Shown here: positions 37,514 to 47,186 of the stretch, piece after piece | Layout of the letters: each line of letters starts with the position of its first letter | Numbering within the stretch: position 1 is the stretch's first letter | From: JANSYA01 sp965243385 | GTDB taxonomy: Bacteria; Spirochaetota; Leptospiria; Leptospirales; Leptonemataceae | DNA: 64,000 nt | NCBI GenBank assembly: GCA_965243385.1 | Contig: CBDEUV010000002.1 | Location: 1,178,001-1,242,000 of the forward strand | Reading direction: 5' to 3' | Program-made: the position numbers and the translations under genes | The notes under the pieces: generated by a model | The model's input: the letters and a program-made list of their open reading frames with translations, nothing else | The model's database searches: none | Told to the model about the DNA's origin: nothing

Positions 37514-39370
37514 ATGGTGCGGCCGGACCGACGCTTATTAATATCGATTGCGCTGGCTTTAACGAGCGCCTGCGGCCTGCCGCCCACGCCGCCGTTCGAA
37601 TCGGAGATTCTCGTTTATTGCGATGCAAGCGAAGGGCTCGCAGTCGCGGACGTACTCAAGCGCGTCGATCAATTCGAAGCGGCGGAAACCACGCCGCCCC
37701 GCAGGTCGCGCAGTGCGGGCGTTTGCTGGTTTCGCTACGAACTGCAGGCGAAAACGGCCGCCGCACCCGCGCACGCACAAGCTGCCGCCCATCCGGCGGG
37801 GCAGGTCTATCTCCAGGTCCAGACCATTACTTCGCGAACTCTCGACGTTTTCGTCGACGGCGAACAGCTGGCGCGCATGGGCACGACCCGCAGCTTCGAA
37901 AGCCGACCGATTCCGCACCGGGGTTTTGTCATTCCGGTAATGCGCCCGGACAGGGGGTCAAAAGAGATTTTATTTCGAATCGGCACCGGCACCGTGGCCG
38001 AAGTACCGCTGCGCGTCTGGGAGCCGGCCGCCTTTCATGAAGCCGCTCTCGCCGAGTACTACGCATTAGGCGCTTTCTTCGGCGTCCTGCTGGTAATGGC
38101 CGCCTACAATTTTCTTTTGGGACTCGCGATTCGCGAACCGGCCTATCTTTACTACGTGTTCTATACCTTCAGCGTGGGTTTGTTTATCGCGAACGAAGAC
38201 GGACTGGCGGCCCAGTGGTTTAATCAGGCCGAGGAGACCGGGCATTTATATTTCGCGGCCAGCATGTCCTTGCTGGCAATCAGCTCGATGCTCTTCGCGC
38301 GCTATTATCTGGAAACCTATCGCTTCTCGGTGCTGCTGGATCGCGCCCTGTTGTTTTGGGCGCTGTTCTCCGCGATATTGCTGGTGTTCGCGCTGACCGC
38401 CATGCCGCTCGCCTATCTCAGTCCGATCTTTAATCTAAACAATCTGCTGGTAATCTTGCTGGCGATCTGGGCGATCAGCGCGGGCGTGCGTCGCGGGCAT
38501 CGGCCGGCGCAAATCTTCGCCGTCGCGTTCTTCGTTTTTATCGCGTCGGTTCTCCTGCGTATGGTATGGCTGCTCGATTTGCCCATCGCTTCGAACGCGG
38601 TTTTATTGCACGGACCCAAAATCGGCGTCTCTCTGGAACTCGTAATCCTCTCGCTGGGTCTCGCTGATCGCTACAATCGCCTGCGCAACGAAATGCTGAC
38701 CAGCCGGATGCGACACGCCGCCGAGCGCGAACGTCTGCTCGGCGAAGTGCACGATTCAATCGGCGCACGCATCTCCGCCGCTTTGATGCAAGTGCCTGCA
38801 GAAGCTCAATCAGCGGGGCTGCGCGGAATTCTGGAATCGGCCCTGGAATACGCGCGGGATCTGAGCGCTCTTCTGCGGCAATCGGCCCACGAAGAGAATT
38901 TCGAAGACGACGTCGTCGGCTATATCCGCACCCTCGACGGTTTGCCCGGCGTACGGATCGATTTTCATTTCGACGCGGGATTGAACGCGATCGAAGGCCA
39001 GCGGCGCATCGACCTGACTCGCGTTTTCCAGGAGTGGATCAGCAACTGCGTGCGCCACGCCGGCGCCCGCGATCTTAAGATTCAATTCGAACGCCGCGGC
39101 GGTCGCGCCGTTCTGGCGATTCGCTCGGACGGCCTGCCCTTCGCCTGGCGGGGTCGCCAGGATTCCCCCGGCGCCGGCTCCGGGCTGCGCGGAATTCTGG
39201 CGCGCGCGCAGCGCCTGAAGGCCCGCTTCCGATCAATGGTGGCGCGACCTGCGCCTGCCCATTTGGACGGCGATTCCGATTCAAAGGCGAACGGCAGCCT
39301 GTTCGTACTGAGCGCGCCGCTGACAGACGCCGAATGCGAGGCCGCGACACAAATCAGAAAATCGCCCTAA
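37514..39370 (+). CDS. 7TMR-DISM sensor histidine kinase
   Basis: 618 residues from the ATG at 37514 (GGAAG upstream). A signal or lipobox-like stretch (Leu-Thr-Ser-Ala-Cys) opens an extracytoplasmic beta domain (to about 180), followed by seven membrane helices (about 190-390) of the 7TMR-DISM type. The kinase core follows: phospho-acceptor motif LLGEVHDSIGARIS near residue 412 (HisKA_3 / NarL-type box), N-box EWISNCVRHAG, and G-box GSGLRGILARAQRL. It presumably senses an external ligand and phosphorylates a LuxR-type response regulator, which is not encoded nearby. The ATP lid is short, as in this kinase class. Confidence 0.85.
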   Translation: MVRPDRRLLISIALALTSACGLPPTPPFESEILVYCDASEGLAVADVLKRVDQFEAAETTPPRRSRSAGVCWFRYELQAKTAAAPAHAQAAAHPAGQVYLQVQTITSRTLDVFVDGEQLARMGTTRSFESRPIPHRGFVIPVMRPDRGSKEILFRIGTGTVAEVPLRVWEPAAFHEAALAEYYALGAFFGVLLVMAAYNFLLGLAIREPAYLYYVFYTFSVGLFIANEDGLAAQWFNQAEETGHLYFAASMSLLAISSMLFARYYLETYRFSVLLDRALLFWALFSAILLVFALTAMPLAYLSPIFNLNNLLVILLAIWAISAGVRRGHRPAQIFAVAFFVFIASVLLRMVWLLDLPIASNAVLLHGPKIGVSLELVILSLGLADRYNRLRNEMLTSRMRHAAERERLLGEVHDSIGARISAALMQVPAEAQSAGLRGILESALEYARDLSALLRQSAHEENFEDDVVGYIRTLDGLPGVRIDFHFDAGLNAIEGQRRIDLTRVFQEWISNCVRHAGARDLKIQFERRGGRAVLAIRSDGLPFAWRGRQDSPGAGSGLRGILARAQRLKARFRSMVARPAPAHLDGDSDSKANGSLFVLSAPLTDAECEAATQIRKSP

Positions 39371-39475
39371 TACTTCTCGAAAGCTCTCGGAACTTTTCGA
39401 GACTGCCCGCGATCGAGCGCGAATTGCGAAACCGTGCGCGCCAATCGGGCGCGATCCTGTTTCTTTCTATATTAT

Positions 39476-40588
39476 ATGCAAGACTGTTTGATCGTAGGCG
39501 GGGGCCTCAGCGCGCTACTCGCCGCAGATAAACTGCACGCCGGCGGCTACTCCGTTCAGCTCATCGACAAAGCGCGCAGCGTGGGCGGGCGCATGGCCAC
39601 CCGGCGCATGCCTCTGGATGCGTGGAGCGATTCAAAGGGCGACTCCCCGGCCGCTATAAAATCCGCGCAGGCCGCAACGAAAGCAGTGGCCATCGATTTC
39701 GGAGCGCAATTTTTTACCTGTCGCTTTCCGGAGTTTCAGGCTTATATCGACGCCTGGACCGCATCCGGGGTCGCGACGGTCTGGCACCGCGGGCAGGACG
39801 GTCAGCATCCACGCTACCGCGGCGTGCCCGACATGAAAAGCATTCCCGAGCAGCTCGCGAAACCCCTGTTCGACGCCGGGCTGATCACGCTCGAAGAGCG
39901 GGTGATAGAGATTCACGCGCGGGCATCTGCGGATGCCGGAAGCGCCACAAAAACGGGCTGGCTCATTCGCTGCGCTTCCGGCGCGGAGTTCAGCGGGCGC
40001 AGCGTACTCTTGACCGCACCGGTGCCCCAGTGTCTGGCCATGCTCGGTCCGGAGGCGAATATCCCGGAGAATGCGCGCGCTACATTATCAGGCGATCGTT
40101 TCGCTTACCGGCCCTGTTTCGCTCTCATGCTGGTATACGATTCGGGGCGCGCCGCGCCCGCCCTGCCCGCCCCTGGTTACGCCAACGACCAGGAGCATCC
40201 CGCGATCACCGGCCCGGCCATTCGCTGGATGGCGGACAATCGCCAGAAAGGGGTTTCGCCCGATCAGCACGCAATCACCGTCCACGCCACCGCCGATTTC
40301 ACCGAAGCCGAACTGGACAGCGATCCCGAAAGAGTCCGCGAACTCTTAATGCAGTCTGCTCCGATCTTAAGGGATTCGCAACCGGCCGCATGGCGGCTGC
40401 ATCGCTGGCTGTACAGCGAACCACGCCGGCCCGGCACCGCACGTCCGGAACCCGGCTATTATCGCGTGCAGTCCTCGCCGACCTTGCTGCTGGCCGGCGA
40501 CCTCTTCGGAGGCGGGCGGGTGGAAGGCGCGGCCTTCTCGGGTCTGGCCGCGGCGGAGGCCCTCAAGAATTCGCTGAACGAGCTTTGA
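39476..40588 (+). CDS. FAD/NAD(P)-dependent amine-oxidase-like (renalase-like) oxidoreductase
   Basis: 370 residues. Starts directly with the Rossmann FAD motif VGGGLSALLAADKL and the GG-doublet region VGGRMATRR, typical of the amine oxidase / renalase family. The C-terminal FAD motif is LLLAGDLFGGGRVEGAAFSG. In the middle, KAVAIDFGAQFFTCR matches the family's substrate-domain start. Start at 39476 was chosen because it precedes the Rossmann strand by four residues; an upstream in-frame start at 39434 adds an unlikely tail. Cytoplasmic flavoenzyme; substrate unknown (renalases oxidise isomeric NAD(P)H forms). Confidence 0.83.
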   Translation: MQDCLIVGGGLSALLAADKLHAGGYSVQLIDKARSVGGRMATRRMPLDAWSDSKGDSPAAIKSAQAATKAVAIDFGAQFFTCRFPEFQAYIDAWTASGVATVWHRGQDGQHPRYRGVPDMKSIPEQLAKPLFDAGLITLEERVIEIHARASADAGSATKTGWLIRCASGAEFSGRSVLLTAPVPQCLAMLGPEANIPENARATLSGDRFAYRPCFALMLVYDSGRAAPALPAPGYANDQEHPAITGPAIRWMADNRQKGVSPDQHAITVHATADFTEAELDSDPERVRELLMQSAPILRDSQPAAWRLHRWLYSEPRRPGTARPEPGYYRVQSSPTLLLAGDLFGGGRVEGAAFSGLAAAEALKNSLNEL

Positions 40589-40632
40589 AGTACTGCATCG
40601 AGTTCGCGGCCACGAAAGTACGGCTGCGAGAT

Positions 40633-41928
40633 TTACTGAACGTCAAGCGACAGAAAAAAGTCGGTCAGACTGAAACCGGCGTCCACGCCGCCGCCCCGCC
40701 AGTTAATATTTCCATCCAGCTCCCCCCTGGGTCCCAGACGAATCAACGAGCGATCGAATCCGGCCGCGCCGCCGGTATCGGAAACGCCGCCGGCGAAGTA
40801 CGCGCGACCGAAACGATCGAGTCCGACTCCCACGTAGTTGTCCGTCTCCGAGCCCACGTTCGTGCGATAGTTGCTGAGATAATTGCCATCGAGATCCAGC
40901 CGTAGAAACTGACCTTCCAGCTGCGCCGCGCTTGCCGTCGGGTCGATGCTGCCGACCAGGTACAGGTCCCCGGTGACGCCCATGCTGATTGCGAAGAGCT
41001 GGTCGGCGCCCCCGGCGAAACCGAAGCGCACGGGAAAATTACCCGAGAACTCCGTGCCGTCCGGAGAAAACTTGCGCAGATACCAATCGTTGTCCCCCGT
41101 ATTGATCGTCGCCGCCACGTATAGATTGCCCGCCGCGTCCGCGGCCATCGTGCATGAAGCGCTGCAAACGATCGTCGTTCCGAAACGTTTGTTCCAGCCG
41201 GCGGTGACTTCCGTACCATCGGGCAGATATTTACGTATCGCACCTTCGTTGCCCGCTCCGTCGTCAGTGCCGCCGCTCACGTAGATCGAACCGTCCGTCG
41301 AAACGTGGATCGACGCGGGTGCGTCGTTCATATTCGCCGTACCGTTTAAGACTTTGTTCCAGCCGATCGTGTCTTCGACGCCGTTCGCATCGAATTTCTT
41401 AATCCACCAGTCGGTATTCGCGCCGTTATTAAAATCGCCGAGCGCGTAAATATTGCCGGCGGCGTCGACGTCCGCCGCAGCCGGGGTTTCGTTCCCGGGT
41501 TGCCCCCAGGTCCGCTGCCAGAGTTCCAGACCGTCCAGGCTGTACTTGAACAGATAGTGATCGCCCCCGCCGCCGCTGTCGGAAGAACCGTAGATGGCCA
41601 GCGCTCCATCGTCGGTCACGCGGACTTCCGCCAGGGTATTGATCGTCGTGGCGCCCTGAGCCTCGAATAGATTGCGGGTCCACAACGCCGTCCCGTCGCC
41701 ATCCAGGCGTGACACCTTCCAGAACGAAGTACCGACGGTCGGCGAGACCGTGGCGCCGGTGATGATCGTCGGCTGATACAATGTGTAGAGCAAGGGACCG
41801 AATTCGGCGCAGAACAGGTCCGAATTCGAACAGCGGTCGGTTTCGAAATTCAGACAGGCGGATGACGCAAAGGCCGCGATCAAAGCGCAACCCAGAATCG
41901 GAAACTGAAGGGGACGGGCAAGGGACAT
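40633..41928 (-). CDS. SBBP-repeat beta-propeller lipoprotein
   Basis: About 431 residues from the ATG at 41928. Lipobox Ala-Ser-Ser-Ala-Cys. The remainder consists of repeated units built around WWIKKFDANGVED, YLFKYSLDGLELW, GAIRKYLPDGTEV and WYLRKFSPDGTEF, with intervening AAGNIYALG or AAGNLYVAA. That is the SBBP / beta-propeller pattern (x-x-Lys-Tyr/Phe-x-x-Asp-Gly). It is an exported surface or periplasmic lipoprotein, probably a six- or seven-bladed propeller for binding. It follows the GT9-like gene on the same strand, 120 bp apart. Specific ligand unknown. Confidence 0.8.
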   Translation of the reverse strand: MSLARPLQFPILGCALIAAFASSACLNFETDRCSNSDLFCAEFGPLLYTLYQPTIITGATVSPTVGTSFWKVSRLDGDGTALWTRNLFEAQGATTINTLAEVRVTDDGALAIYGSSDSGGGGDHYLFKYSLDGLELWQRTWGQPGNETPAAADVDAAGNIYALGDFNNGANTDWWIKKFDANGVEDTIGWNKVLNGTANMNDAPASIHVSTDGSIYVSGGTDDGAGNEGAIRKYLPDGTEVTAGWNKRFGTTIVCSASCTMAADAAGNLYVAATINTGDNDWYLRKFSPDGTEFSGNFPVRFGFAGGADQLFAISMGVTGDLYLVGSIDPTASAAQLEGQFLRLDLDGNYLSNYRTNVGSETDNYVGVGLDRFGRAYFAGGVSDTGGAAGFDRSLIRLGPRGELDGNINWRGGGVDAGFSLTDFFLSLDVQ

Positions 41929-42048
41929 ACAGAAAAGGTGCTGCTCAAACCAGAGACCCGACGACGCCAGCGTCGTCCGCGGAATGAAGCTCATATTAGA
42001 CGTAAGCGACCCGCCGCGGGTTGTGGGATTTTTTATAAAATCGCCGCC

Positions 42049-43473
42049 TCAGAACGGCAGCACGATCTTCTTCAGCTGCTCGAAGACCCGTTCCGGCGAG
42101 ATGTACTCGACGCAGGACTGAAATGAACAGCTCGGGCAGTCTTTGATGCAGGTATCGACCGCCGGCATGATATGCCGCTCGAGCGAATCGGCTAACTTAA
42201 TATAATACGAAGTCAGTGGAATCGCCTGCTCCCGCAGGGCGGCCAGAGAGTTTTTCAGCAATTTATTCGAATCACGCTTCGAATCCGGCCCGGAAACGGG
42301 CTCGTCGGAGTTTTCCCCCGCGGCGGCTTCGTCGAAACGCGAGCCTTCGTCCGTACGAATGTCGTGCAGGCCGGGCGGGCGCACGTGGCCGGGATGATTC
42401 CGATACGTCTTCATATCGTGCAGAACGATCACGGGCTTTTTCAAGAGCGAGGCGAGAATCGTTTCCGGGCCCGCCGGTCCGATAACCAATTTCGCCTGCA
42501 GCATGGCCGCCGCGCGATCCGCCGGCAGGCAATCGGAGAGAATCCGCACCCCGGCTTTCGTTCGCAGGTATTCGACCTCGCCGGCCAGACGACGCAGCTC
42601 TTCCGGCTGGTGGCGGCCCGCGTCCTCTCCCGAATCGCCGTTGCCGCCAGGCCCCAGCGCCGGAACCGGAACGACCAGCTCAATGTCCATCGTCTTGAGT
42701 AAACGCGCCAGGCGGGCCGCGTGTCCCAGCGGCCAGCCCCCGGTCAGATCGTGAGCGTCGAATAAAGAGAGCACCGCGAAGTCGCCGGTCGGCAGCGCCA
42801 GACCGCTCGCGTCCAGATCGCCTTCGATTTTCAGATCGGTGAGCTCGGGAAAAAGATCGAAGCCCCGTCGCTTCAAACGCTGCAGATCTTCTTCGTGGTT
42901 GATTTTATGAAAACGCAGAAGTCGCGAAATCAGGCGATGGCGGGTTCCGCCGATGCGCACCTTCGCGCCGGTGAAGAGCGTCGCCAGATGAGCGCGCAGC
43001 CCCTGGTCGGGTAGATACAAGACTTCCGGCACGAAATCCAGGATCCGGTGCCGCCACAGATCGTCGGCTTCGAGCTCCAGGACCTCGTCGAATACGCCGG
43101 TCAGCTTCAGCAATTCCGCGTTCTGGGGATGCGCAAGAATACCGGCGTGAATGCGTTGCGCCGGCTCGTGGCGTTTTTTCAGCAGACGCGCCGTGTAGAC
43201 GCACTCCAGCAGCACGGCCAGATTATCCGCCTCCGGCGCGACCGCCAGAAAACGGCGTTCCGGAACGGCGTTCGCGCTCCGGCGCAGCCCGATCCGATTC
43301 AGCAGACCCTGTTTGCGGGATTTCGGCGGCTCCCGTTCCGGGAATTCAAGCGCCGCGGTATCAGCCAGGGCGGCGTCGAGTTCGCCCCCCGATTCCAGCT
43401 CGACATCGACATCGACTTCGGGCCCGCCGGTCTCGATCGGGCCCGCGCTCAGAGTGCTGTTCTCAGAATCCAT
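42049..43473 (-). CDS. GT9 (heptosyltransferase-like) glycosyltransferase, divergent
   Basis: 474 residues from the ATG at 43473; an in-frame start 20 codons upstream is possible. After a disordered acidic N-terminus (about 1-60) comes a GT-B fold with RFLAVAPEADNLAVLLE and, in the second half, LVIGPAGPETILASLLKKPVI, which resembles the nucleotide-sugar end of GT9 (usually GPxTG..H). The canonical Thr-Gly-His is absent. The C-terminus has a Cys cluster (Cys-x3-Cys-x2-Cys-x4-Cys) as seen near the end of many GT9 proteins. It probably adds a sugar to lipopolysaccharide core; donor and acceptor unknown. Confidence 0.65.
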   Translation of the reverse strand: MDSENSTLSAGPIETGGPEVDVDVELESGGELDAALADTAALEFPEREPPKSRKQGLLNRIGLRRSANAVPERRFLAVAPEADNLAVLLECVYTARLLKKRHEPAQRIHAGILAHPQNAELLKLTGVFDEVLELEADDLWRHRILDFVPEVLYLPDQGLRAHLATLFTGAKVRIGGTRHRLISRLLRFHKINHEEDLQRLKRRGFDLFPELTDLKIEGDLDASGLALPTGDFAVLSLFDAHDLTGGWPLGHAARLARLLKTMDIELVVPVPALGPGGNGDSGEDAGRHQPEELRRLAGEVEYLRTKAGVRILSDCLPADRAAAMLQAKLVIGPAGPETILASLLKKPVIVLHDMKTYRNHPGHVRPPGLHDIRTDEGSRFDEAAAGENSDEPVSGPDSKRDSNKLLKNSLAALREQAIPLTSYYIKLADSLERHIMPAVDTCIKDCPSCSFQSCVEYISPERVFEQLKKIVLPF

Positions 43474-43626
43474 GTATACGCTAAGAATCGGCTCAAATGC
43501 GCGAGAGCATGAATTTGCGGCCGATTCAGGCAATCACCGCCCGCAACCAGGCCAACTGTAAAGCATTTTAACGAAAGCACCGGGGGCCGGTAAATACTCC
43601 CTAAATGCCCTCGGGCGGCGGCGCAG

Positions 43627-44571
43627 TCATACAAAATGAGCCGCATCCGGCGGAGCGGATTCGGCCACTGGAAAGGGCTGCTGGATGGCCAGGCCCGCAT
43701 CCCGGGCGGCGGCGGTCAGCTCCGCATTTCCGCGATCGATGAGGATGCCATGGCGCGCGTGCCGGAGCAACTCGAAATCGCCGATCGAGTCGCCGATCAT
43801 GAAATCGAGCGGGCGATCCGCCTCCGATGTGAGCATCTCAACTTTACCCGCCTGGACCGGCATGGGTTCGACAATCCGCGGCAATAGCAAATCCACCGCC
43901 GGGTCGTCGCTCTGAGCGAGCCGCATCCCGTGCACCCGCTCTTCGGAAATTCCCCAGCGATCGATGACCGCCTGGATCAAAACCTGAGGCGAAGCCGTGA
44001 CGATGCGCACGTCCCAACCGCCGGCCAGCATCAGACTGATCAAATTCTCAATCTCACGATAGACCCGAATGCCACGCGGCACGACCAGTCCGGAAGGCAG
44101 CGTGGTTTCGCCCAACGCCTGGTTTTGTTCGTACGCGAAAACGTACTTCGCAATCGATCGCAGCTCCTTTTCCGGCTGGAAGGCGAATAGCACGCGGCTC
44201 CAGCGATAAGCTGCGGCCATTCCGGAGTGTTCGTACACCCGGGCGTAGAGCGGCGCAAGACCGTCCACGAATTCCAAATAGCCGTCGACGTCTTCGTCGC
44301 CGCCCTGGGCTTCGACTCCGCGCCAGAGCGCCTGTAGATTTTCGAGATCCGCGGCCGCGATGGAGGGGTGCCGGATCTCTTCCCAGAACTCCGGCAGGTC
44401 TGCGCGCAACAACGCCTGGAACATGATGTAGTACATCACGGCTTCGCCGAGGTCGTTGCGAATTAAGGTGTTATCGAAATCGAAGGCGGCGAGACCGGGC
44501 GGTCCCGCCAGCACGCGCTCCGTTATAAGCTCGTAGGCCGGCGCATCCCAGCCCGCGCGCTCCAGTTCCAT
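43627..44571 (-). CDS. HAD-superfamily phosphatase (phosphoserine-phosphatase-like)
   Basis: 314 residues. HAD motif I is FDFDNTL (two Asp, about residue 31-35), motif II the Thr in VRIVTASPQ, and motif III/IV the Lys-containing stretch and DFMIGDSIGDFELL. The long cap between motifs I and II (about 150 residues, mostly helical) fits the C1 cap of SerB-like enzymes. Its start is two bases after the stop of the upstream M23 peptidase (TGA-AG-ATG), so the two are translationally coupled. A role in recycling phosphorylated wall or lipid pieces is possible but only suggested by the neighbour. Confidence 0.83.
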   Translation of the reverse strand: MELERAGWDAPAYELITERVLAGPPGLAAFDFDNTLIRNDLGEAVMYYIMFQALLRADLPEFWEEIRHPSIAAADLENLQALWRGVEAQGGDEDVDGYLEFVDGLAPLYARVYEHSGMAAAYRWSRVLFAFQPEKELRSIAKYVFAYEQNQALGETTLPSGLVVPRGIRVYREIENLISLMLAGGWDVRIVTASPQVLIQAVIDRWGISEERVHGMRLAQSDDPAVDLLLPRIVEPMPVQAGKVEMLTSEADRPLDFMIGDSIGDFELLRHARHGILIDRGNAELTAAARDAGLAIQQPFPVAESAPPDAAHFV

Positions 44572-44573
44572 CT

Positions 44574-45443
44574 TCAGTTCTCGACGGCTGCGTCGGTCAG
44601 GCGACCGGCGTCGTCGAACATTGCGCTTTCGTGTTCGATGTTCGAAAAATCCATCGGCGTGCTTTCGCGAAAGACCACGCCGGGTTGAATCAATCCGGCT
44701 TCCAAAAAGTCTTCCGGATTCATGGCGATGTTCTGGTAACGCACTTCAAAGTGCACGTGGGGTCCGGTGCTGCGACCGGTGTTTCCGGAAAAGGCGACCG
44801 CCTGTCCGCGGCGAACCTCTTCGCCGATTTTTAAGAAGACCGAAGTATTGTGACCATACCAGGTGACGATCCCGTCGGGGTGGCGAATCGCGACCGCCTG
44901 TCCCAGGGCTCCGAACCAGCCGGAGTGAGTGACGACGCCGTCATTAGCCGCGAGCACGATCGTATTCGGAGCGCAGGCGAGATCCAGACCGTTGTGGTTG
45001 CCGCCGCGACGAATGCCGTAGCGCGAAGAGTACGCGGGATTTTCCACCGGCCACAGCAGGCGGCGCGGATCCAGCTTCACCACGCGACGACCTTTGCCTT
45101 CGTTCAGGAGCTCGTTGTACTTTTCGAGACCCATCGGCACGAAGATCATGGCGCGCACGCCCGCGAATTGATCGTTGATCTCGCGAATCTCTTCGGTGGT
45201 CACACCGTAGTTGCGGGCCAGCACGTGCAGCGGTTCGGAACCGGAGCGAACCCAGCGGCCCAGGCGACCGCGATGGCTCTGGATGTACTTGTTGTCGATA
45301 TGGACGTCCATGAGTTCGGCTTCGAACTCGGGAGCGTAATTTTCGGCGGCCAGCAGAATGCCGGGAACGATAACGGCGACGGCGCAAAAAAGGCTAAAAA
45401 TACGGGCGAAAGGTCGGGAAAGGAAACGGGGTGAGTCTTGCAT
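44574..45443 (-). CDS. LysM-like + M23 peptidoglycan endopeptidase, coupled to HAD gene
   Basis: 289 residues. Signal peptide at 12-32. Residues about 70-107 look like a LysM domain (EPLHVLARNYGVTTEEIREI). The M23 domain shows the zinc ligands His-x3-Asp in NHNGLDLA, a His in WYGHN, and His-x-His in GPHVHFEV, so it should be catalytically active. It cuts peptide cross-links in the periplasm or acts at division. First gene of a two-gene minus-strand operon. A second M23 protein lies at 50393-51448. Confidence 0.92.
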   Translation of the reverse strand: MQDSPRFLSRPFARIFSLFCAVAVIVPGILLAAENYAPEFEAELMDVHIDNKYIQSHRGRLGRWVRSGSEPLHVLARNYGVTTEEIREINDQFAGVRAMIFVPMGLEKYNELLNEGKGRRVVKLDPRRLLWPVENPAYSSRYGIRRGGNHNGLDLACAPNTIVLAANDGVVTHSGWFGALGQAVAIRHPDGIVTWYGHNTSVFLKIGEEVRRGQAVAFSGNTGRSTGPHVHFEVRYQNIAMNPEDFLEAGLIQPGVVFRESTPMDFSNIEHESAMFDDAGRLTDAAVEN

Positions 45444-45731
45444 GGATACCAGTAGTTGCTCTTATATTATCGGCGAATTTTTCGTTATAAGTAAGAATCG
45501 CAATTGTTTTTTCGTCATGTCCCGGGCGAGCGCTCGCCAGGCCGACGGAAATTCCATTCCGGCGAAGGCTTGCGAGCCGCCGCGAAACGAATTGACGTAC
45601 CCTCGAACGAGAAAGCACAGTGGGCAGCCAGGTTGACCCAAAATCGACCGCGCGAATGAACGACCGATTGTCCCGGACGCTCCGCTTCCCGCCCGCAACA
45701 GCCTGGATCTTCACTGGAAATTTGACCTGGA
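45444..45731. other. Divergent promoter region, no gene
   Basis: 288 bp between the M23 gene (minus) and the GHKL gene (plus). An A/T-rich patch near 45460-45515 contains GATAATATAA on the minus strand, a plausible -10 for the M23 gene. On the plus side TTGACC occurs twice but without a clear -10. No open frame of merit. Confidence 0.35.
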
Positions 45732-46565
45732 ATGGAACCCCTGCGCATTGAAAGGTACGACCAGGAGCTGGCCGGAACGATCGAGGATCGGCTGAGCGAG
45801 GCCACACGCGAAAGCTGGCTCTCGGATTATGTTCCCCAGGTCTTTCAGATCTGCGATGAGCTGATCAAAAACGCGCTGAAATCGAATTATAAATTTCTGC
45901 TGATGTGGGCCGCGACCCGGGAACGGCTGCTCGAAGCGCGGCCGGAGTACCAGGCGGACGAGCTGGACGACTGGCTGCGCGAGATCTTTTTCTCAGGAGA
46001 AGAGCGGCTGGTCGAGCAGCATCTGGCGCGCATCGCGGACCAGACCGAGCGCATTCGCCGGGAGGTCCGGCACCTGCTGGACCTCGAAAACCGTTATATT
46101 CGCGAAGGGCGGCTGTCGGCGGAGCTGCCCCTGGATGCAGGGCCGAATTCCGATCCGCTGCTGGAAGCTCTGCTTTCCACGAAGCGTCTGGCCCGGGATC
46201 TGAATATTCACGCCCATCTGGAAATCCAGCGTTCGAACGACGAATTGCTGGTGACGATCGCCAACGATTCTCCGATCTTGAGAGAAGACGTGGATCGCAT
46301 CGCCGGAGTGCGACGCCGCTTTCGCGAATACCGCGAGAGCGGCCGGCAACAGGAATTCTTCATCGAAAACCTGGATACCTCCGGCGGCGGACACGGCCTG
46401 GGCTACGCGATCATGGACTCCATACTCTGCGAAATGAACCTGGATCCGGAACGCAGCCTGTACTTAATCTCGGCGACGCGCACCCTGGTGCTCCTGGTGC
46501 TCCCGCTGCAGCAGAACGCCAGTACCGCCGACGCCGACCGGAGTGACGCATGCAGCGCACGGTAA
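45732..46565 (+). CDS. GHKL ATPase-like protein without phospho-acceptor His
   Basis: 277 residues. It has an N-box at the start (ICDELIKNALKSNYK, residues 37-51), then a helical insert of roughly 90 residues, a strand such as DELLVTIANDSPI, and a glycine-rich lid, GGGHGLGYAIMDSIL. No His-box or membrane segment is present, so it is not a standard histidine kinase; it may be an anti-sigma-like or partner ATPase. Its 3' end overlaps the rhodanese start by 16 bases, so the two are co-translated. Function unknown. Confidence 0.65.
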   Translation: MEPLRIERYDQELAGTIEDRLSEATRESWLSDYVPQVFQICDELIKNALKSNYKFLLMWAATRERLLEARPEYQADELDDWLREIFFSGEERLVEQHLARIADQTERIRREVRHLLDLENRYIREGRLSAELPLDAGPNSDPLLEALLSTKRLARDLNIHAHLEIQRSNDELLVTIANDSPILREDVDRIAGVRRRFREYRESGRQQEFFIENLDTSGGGHGLGYAIMDSILCEMNLDPERSLYLISATRTLVLLVLPLQQNASTADADRSDACSAR

Positions 46566-47143
46566 CAGGCATCGCCTGTCTGCTGATGCTGAGCCTCGCG
46601 GCTGTACGCTGCGAAACTCTGGCGGCCTGCAATCTTGAGATGAGCGAATTTGACCTGCTTTCCACCGGCTATTCGAAGCTCTTCGGAGTGAACGATCTGG
46701 AAGTGCCGGAGCTCTTCGAGTGGCGCAAGTCGGACGCGACCCGACCGCTGCTCTTCATCGACGTTCGCGAACCGCAGGAACAATCGGTTTCGCACCTGCC
46801 CGGCGCCGTGCTGGCGCGCGTCGATGAAGATCTGGGTGGGCTTCCGGCCGTGCGTGAATTCCGCGAACAGTACGCCGCCGATTCCCGCGCGCGCATCGTC
46901 GTCTATTGCGCGGCCGGCTATCGTTCGGGCCGGTCGATCTCGGAGATGAGCGGCGATATGGACACCGCGCCCGCGGTGTTGAATCTGCGCGGCGGCATCA
47001 TCGCGTACGCGAACGCCGGCGGTCCGCTGGTGACGCCGGCCGGCGCGGCCACAAACAAAGTGCACGGCTACAATGAAAAATGGAGTTCCTATCTCAAGCC
47101 GCCCGCCCAGCCTGTCCTGGAACCGCCGATCCCCGACGCGTGA
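46550..47143 (+). CDS. Rhodanese-domain exported protein
   Basis: 197 residues. An N-terminal signal-like stretch (residues 4-25) precedes a single rhodanese domain. The active Cys lies in VVYCAAGYRSG and an early strand is LLFIDVREPQEQ, both normal for the family. Likely a periplasmic sulfurtransferase or redox protein. It overlaps the GHKL gene upstream and is followed 43 bp later by a class V aminotransferase, which could supply sulfur if it is a desulfurase; this is inference. No Cys-to-Ser change, so activity is expected. Confidence 0.85.
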   Translation: MQRTVTGIACLLMLSLAAVRCETLAACNLEMSEFDLLSTGYSKLFGVNDLEVPELFEWRKSDATRPLLFIDVREPQEQSVSHLPGAVLARVDEDLGGLPAVREFREQYAADSRARIVVYCAAGYRSGRSISEMSGDMDTAPAVLNLRGGIIAYANAGGPLVTPAGAATNKVHGYNEKWSSYLKPPAQPVLEPPIPDA

Positions 47144-47186
47144 AGTCGACGCCGGTCGGAAATCACCGCGGCCGTCAGTCAGACCC

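Noticed and set aside
39622..40905. Long plus-strand open frame over the FAD oxidoreductase
   Set aside because: Arg/Ala-rich shadow of the real gene in another phase, as often seen in GC-rich DNA; the true gene has both FAD motifs.
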